From Pseudomonas lijiangensis (lineage in GTDB: Bacteria > Pseudomonadota > Gammaproteobacteria > Pseudomonadales > Pseudomonadaceae), in assembly GCF_018968705.1 (NCBI RefSeq), contig NZ_CP076668.1:1995001-2059000 (forward strand): a stretch of DNA of 64,000 nt, read 5' to 3'. The notes under the pieces are model-generated. The model saw nothing but the letters and a program-made list of their open reading frames with translations, was not told the origin of the DNA and did not search any database. Positions within the stretch are counted from its first letter, which is position 1; each line of letters opens with the position of its first letter. The translations under genes were made by a program, and so were the position numbers. Shown here piece by piece: positions 61,465 to 64,000 of the stretch.

Positions 61465-62271
61465 ATGCGTAAGCAATGCGCTCTTGTTGTCGCAGTTTAC
61501 TTCGGTCTCGCTTCCCATCTGGCGATGGCTGAACCGACCGTTCCTCAACGTCTGCAATCGGTTGAAAAACTGACCTACTGTTCGGGCATGGATTCGCCGC
61601 CTCTGGTTGCATTCGACGAGGCGCAGAAGCCCAGGGGGCTGGCGGTGGATCTGGGGCTGGAAATAGCCAGGCGACTGGGCAACAAGAAGGTGGAGTGGCG
61701 TGTCATTCCGTTTTCCGGGCTGGTGCCTGCGTTGCTCGCCAGCCAGTGCGACATGATCGTCGATCAGCTGTTTGACAAGCCTGAGCGTCGTCAGGTCATC
61801 GACATCGTCAACTATATGTACTCCAGCCAGTCCGTCGTCGTACCCAAGGGCAATCCCAATGGGATCTCGGCCGTGTCGGATCTCTCCGGTCACAAGGTCG
61901 CCGTGCTCAATGGTTCGACCATCAAGACGCTGCTCGATACTGAGAACGACAGCCTGACGAAGGCGGGCAAGCCGCCCATGAAGCTGGTCGTCTACAACTC
62001 CGATACCGATGCTTTCCAGGCGCTGCGCATCAGCCAGGTGGATGCCTATGGCACCACAGTGGAGACCGCCGGTTACTACGCATCGATGGCGCCTGACCTG
62101 TTTCAGGAAGGTGTTCCGGCATTTGCCAGGATCCTGACCGGGCTGGGCATCCGCAAGGATGATCCGCAACTCACTGCTGCCGTCGAGCAGATCATCAAGG
62201 ACATGCGCACTGATGGCAGCTACAGCAAGCTGCTTGCCAAATGGCATGTCGACAGCGACAAGCTGGACTGA
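61465..62271 (+). CDS. ABC transporter periplasmic substrate-binding protein (polar amino acid type)
   Basis: A 268-residue family-3 solute-binding protein. Its signal peptide MRKQCALVVAVYFGLASHLA-MA is cleaved near residue 21. Typical blocks follow: LTYCSGMDSPPLVAFDEAQKPRGLAVDLGLEIARRLG, ALLASQCDMIVDQLFDKPERRQVIDIVNYM and DLSGHKVAVLNGSTI. The CSG near the start is unusual among these proteins. ATG 61465 has ACGGAG eight bases upstream. Ligand unknown; the downstream gamma-glutamyltranspeptidase suggests a gamma-glutamyl amino acid or glutathione. Confidence 0.9.
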   Translation: MRKQCALVVAVYFGLASHLAMAEPTVPQRLQSVEKLTYCSGMDSPPLVAFDEAQKPRGLAVDLGLEIARRLGNKKVEWRVIPFSGLVPALLASQCDMIVDQLFDKPERRQVIDIVNYMYSSQSVVVPKGNPNGISAVSDLSGHKVAVLNGSTIKTLLDTENDSLTKAGKPPMKLVVYNSDTDAFQALRISQVDAYGTTVETAGYYASMAPDLFQEGVPAFARILTGLGIRKDDPQLTAAVEQIIKDMRTDGSYSKLLAKWHVDSDKLD

Positions 62272-62282
62272 GGGGCGGCGCA

Positions 62283-63053
62283 ATGAACTTCAACTGGGAC
62301 GTGTTCTGGCAATACCTCTTGCAACCTAGTGACGTGTATCTCAATGCGCTGTGGCTTACCTGCGTCATCAGTGTTCTGGCGATGGCAATGGGCTGTGTAC
62401 TGGGGCTGCTCGCGGCCCTCATGCGTCTCTCCGGGAATCCGCTGCTGCAATACCCTGTGCGGTTTTATGTGTGGCTGATGCGCGGTACACCTCTGCTGGT
62501 GCAGATCGTATTCCTGTACACGGCTCTGGCTGCCGGCGGGATATTCCGGTTTCAGGACATTGATCTGGGATGGTTCGTACTGCCGGGCAATATTCAGGCG
62601 GCGATCATTGCGCTGGCGTTGAATGAAGGGGCCTATATGGCTGAAATCATTCGCTCGGGCATCGGTGCAATCGACAAGGGCCAGTACGAAGCGGGCCGTT
62701 CCCTGGGGATGACGTTTGGCAAGCTGATGCGGCGCATCGTGCTGCCTCAGGCATTTCGCGTCATCGTCCCGCCGATTGGCAACGAGTTCAACGTCATGCT
62801 CAAGAACACCACCCTCGTGAGTGTGATTGGCGTGCAGGAACTGCTGCTCAGTACCCAGATGATCACCTCGGCCACTTTCAGGGTTTTTGAGCTGTACCTG
62901 GTGGTTGCCATTTACTTCCTGCTGCTGACCACCCTCTGGGGCTTTTTCCAGAGCTGGCTGGAAAGACGTTTCGGTCAGTCGGACCGGCCGAAAGCGGCAG
63001 CATCAAAACGGATGTTCGGCAGCAGTACATCCAGGTTGTTGAGGGGGCGTTGA
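62283..63053 (+). CDS. ABC transporter permease (polar amino acid, HisMQ type)
   Basis: A 256-residue inner-membrane permease with about five transmembrane segments. The family features are [59 protein letters not shown] and the EAA loop before [30 protein letters not shown]. Only one permease gene is present, so it probably works as a homodimer. ATG 62283 follows GAGGGG. It is part of a tight operon with the binding protein and ATPase. Confidence 0.92.
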   Translation: MNFNWDVFWQYLLQPSDVYLNALWLTCVISVLAMAMGCVLGLLAALMRLSGNPLLQYPVRFYVWLMRGTPLLVQIVFLYTALAAGGIFRFQDIDLGWFVLPGNIQAAIIALALNEGAYMAEIIRSGIGAIDKGQYEAGRSLGMTFGKLMRRIVLPQAFRVIVPPIGNEFNVMLKNTTLVSVIGVQELLLSTQMITSATFRVFELYLVVAIYFLLLTTLWGFFQSWLERRFGQSDRPKAAASKRMFGSSTSRLLRGR

Positions 63054-63054
63054 G

Positions 63055-63852
63055 ATGACGAAAACCAGCAAAGACTTCGTGATCGAGGCCATGGACATCC
63101 ACAAGTCGTTCGGGGATCTGGAGATTCTCAAGGGGATTTCCCTGCAGGTGGCGCGGGGTGAGGTGGTGGTGCTGATCGGAGCTTCCGGTTCTGGGAAGAC
63201 CACGTTCATCCGCTGCATCAATCTTCTGGAAGAAATCCAGAGTGGCCGGATCCGCGTCAATGGCGAGCCCATGGGCTACCACGAGGGCAAGGATGGCAGC
63301 CTGATACGTGACAGCGAGCGCAACATCGCCCGGCAGCGCCGCAATATCGGCATGGTCTTTCAGCGTTTCAATCTGTTTCCGCACATGACGGCCCTGGAAA
63401 ACATTATCGAAGCGCCTGTTCAGGTACTGGGTGTAAAACGTGCCGAGGCCATTGAACAGGCCCGGCAATTGCTGGCGCGCGTAGGGCTGGCGGACAAGGC
63501 GGATCACTATCCTTCGATGTTGTCCGGCGGGCAACAGCAGCGGGTGGCGATTGCCCGGACGCTGGCCATGAAACCCCAGGCGATTCTGTTCGATGAGCCC
63601 ACCAGTGCTCTGGACCCCGAGACGGTAGGGGAAGTCTTGCAAGTCATGAAGGAACTGGCCGAGGAGGGCATGACCATGGTGGTTGTCACCCATGAAATGG
63701 GGTTTGCACGGGAAGTGGCGGATCGAGTCGTGGTGCTCGATCAGGGAGAGCTCATCGAGCAAGGCCCGCCTTCACAGATATTCAGCAAGCCGACTCATCC
63801 ACGTACCAGGGCCTTTTTGAGCCGGGTTTTGCCGGAGGCACTCTTATGCTGA
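63055..63852 (+). CDS. ABC transporter ATP-binding protein (polar amino acid, HisP type)
   Basis: A 265-residue ATPase. Walker [10 protein letters not shown] (42-50), the Q-loop [19 protein letters not shown], the signature [17 protein letters not shown], Walker [15 protein letters not shown] and the H-loop VVTHEMGFA are all intact. It begins one base after the permease stop. Its last bases overlap the start of the gamma-glutamyltranspeptidase gene (ATGCTGA). Confidence 0.95.
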   Translation: MTKTSKDFVIEAMDIHKSFGDLEILKGISLQVARGEVVVLIGASGSGKTTFIRCINLLEEIQSGRIRVNGEPMGYHEGKDGSLIRDSERNIARQRRNIGMVFQRFNLFPHMTALENIIEAPVQVLGVKRAEAIEQARQLLARVGLADKADHYPSMLSGGQQQRVAIARTLAMKPQAILFDEPTSALDPETVGEVLQVMKELAEEGMTMVVVTHEMGFAREVADRVVVLDQGELIEQGPPSQIFSKPTHPRTRAFLSRVLPEALLC

Positions 63853-64000
63853 CGTTTTCCGCTCATCAATATCCTTATGCATCCCAGCGCCAGAGTGTCT
63901 TTGCACGCCGTGGCATGGTTGCCGCTTCCCAGCCGCTGGCTGCCGAGGCAGGTATCGAAATCATGCGTAAGGGGGGCAACGCCATTGATGCCGCCATTGC
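63846..64000 (+). CDS. Gamma-glutamyltranspeptidase family protein, N-terminal fragment (cut by window end)
   Basis: Only 51 codons are visible. The start reads [20 protein letters not shown], followed by [20 protein letters not shown] and [11 protein letters not shown], the classic N-terminal signature of the GGT family (S/A-SQPLA...G...L.KGGNA.DAA). GGAGG lies seven bases upstream, and the start overlaps the ATPase gene by seven bases. There is no signal peptide, so this looks like the cytoplasmic YwrD-like type. That fits cleavage of a gamma-glutamyl compound after import. The rest lies beyond the window. Confidence 0.85.
   Translation, partial: MLTFSAHQYPYASQRQSVFARRGMVAASQPLAAEAGIEIMRKGGNAIDAAI

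Overview
The window looks like the chromosome of a fluorescent Pseudomonas. The gene order from the bqs/car two-component genes through nuoA-N, aceA, idh/icd, cspD/clpS/clpA, infA/bpt/aat, ftsK, lolA, rarA, serS and cysG to tusDCBE closely follows the P. aeruginosa PA2604-PA2659 block as I remember it. REP elements of pseudomonad type, a fused nuoCD and a monomeric Idh beside a dimeric Icd support this. P. syringae-group or a relative is plausible, but I cannot fix the species from sequence alone.

Layout. 1-1.7 kb: 3' half of a 23S rRNA gene and a 5S rRNA gene with terminator. 1.8-5.0 kb: queD on the minus strand, then two PepSY proteins translationally coupled to a response regulator and sensor kinase of the Fe(II)/Ca(II)-responsive BqsRS (CarRS) type. 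5.1-6.8 kb: an sCache chemoreceptor with a sigma-28-like promoter. 7.0-22.0 kb: the complete 13-gene NADH:quinone oxidoreductase operon on the minus strand (nuoA, B, CD, E-N). 22.4-23.8 kb: isocitrate lyase. 24-31 kb, minus strand: a secretin-N-like periplasmic protein, a GNAT acetyltransferase, the ribosomal oxygenase RoxA, purB, hflD, mnmA and nudJ. 31-35 kb: divergent idh and icd, then cspD. 35-40 kb: clpS-clpA facing infA-bpt-aat, which together form the bacterial N-degron pathway. 40-48 kb, plus strand: ftsK, lolA, rarA, crcB, serS, cysG. 48-52.3 kb, minus strand: glutathionyl-hydroquinone reductase, ybiB, tusEBCD and a YccA/Bax-inhibitor-like membrane protein.

A tRNA-Ser(UGA) gene at 52.4 kb marks the end of this conserved block. 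After it come REP fragments, a zinc-less MDR oxidoreductase abutting a small Cys-rich protein, a DUF3077-like small gene with an unusual structured leader, a TonB-dependent siderophore receptor, chrA and a second chemoreceptor. The window ends in a GntR-regulated polar amino-acid ABC importer whose last cistron is a truncated gamma-glutamyltranspeptidase, which suggests uptake and cleavage of a gamma-glutamyl compound.

The core genes are housekeeping: respiration, TCA/glyoxylate branch point, tRNA modification, proteolysis and chromosome segregation. I see no clear undescribed defence or biosynthetic system. The most interesting signals are regulatory: a near-consensus BqsR box, TGTAGT/ACTACA palindromes at aceA and a nearby gene, REPINs with conserved spacers, and the structured leader with an overlapping reading frame before the DUF3077-like gene. 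All functional calls come from reading the translations and motifs; no database search was run.
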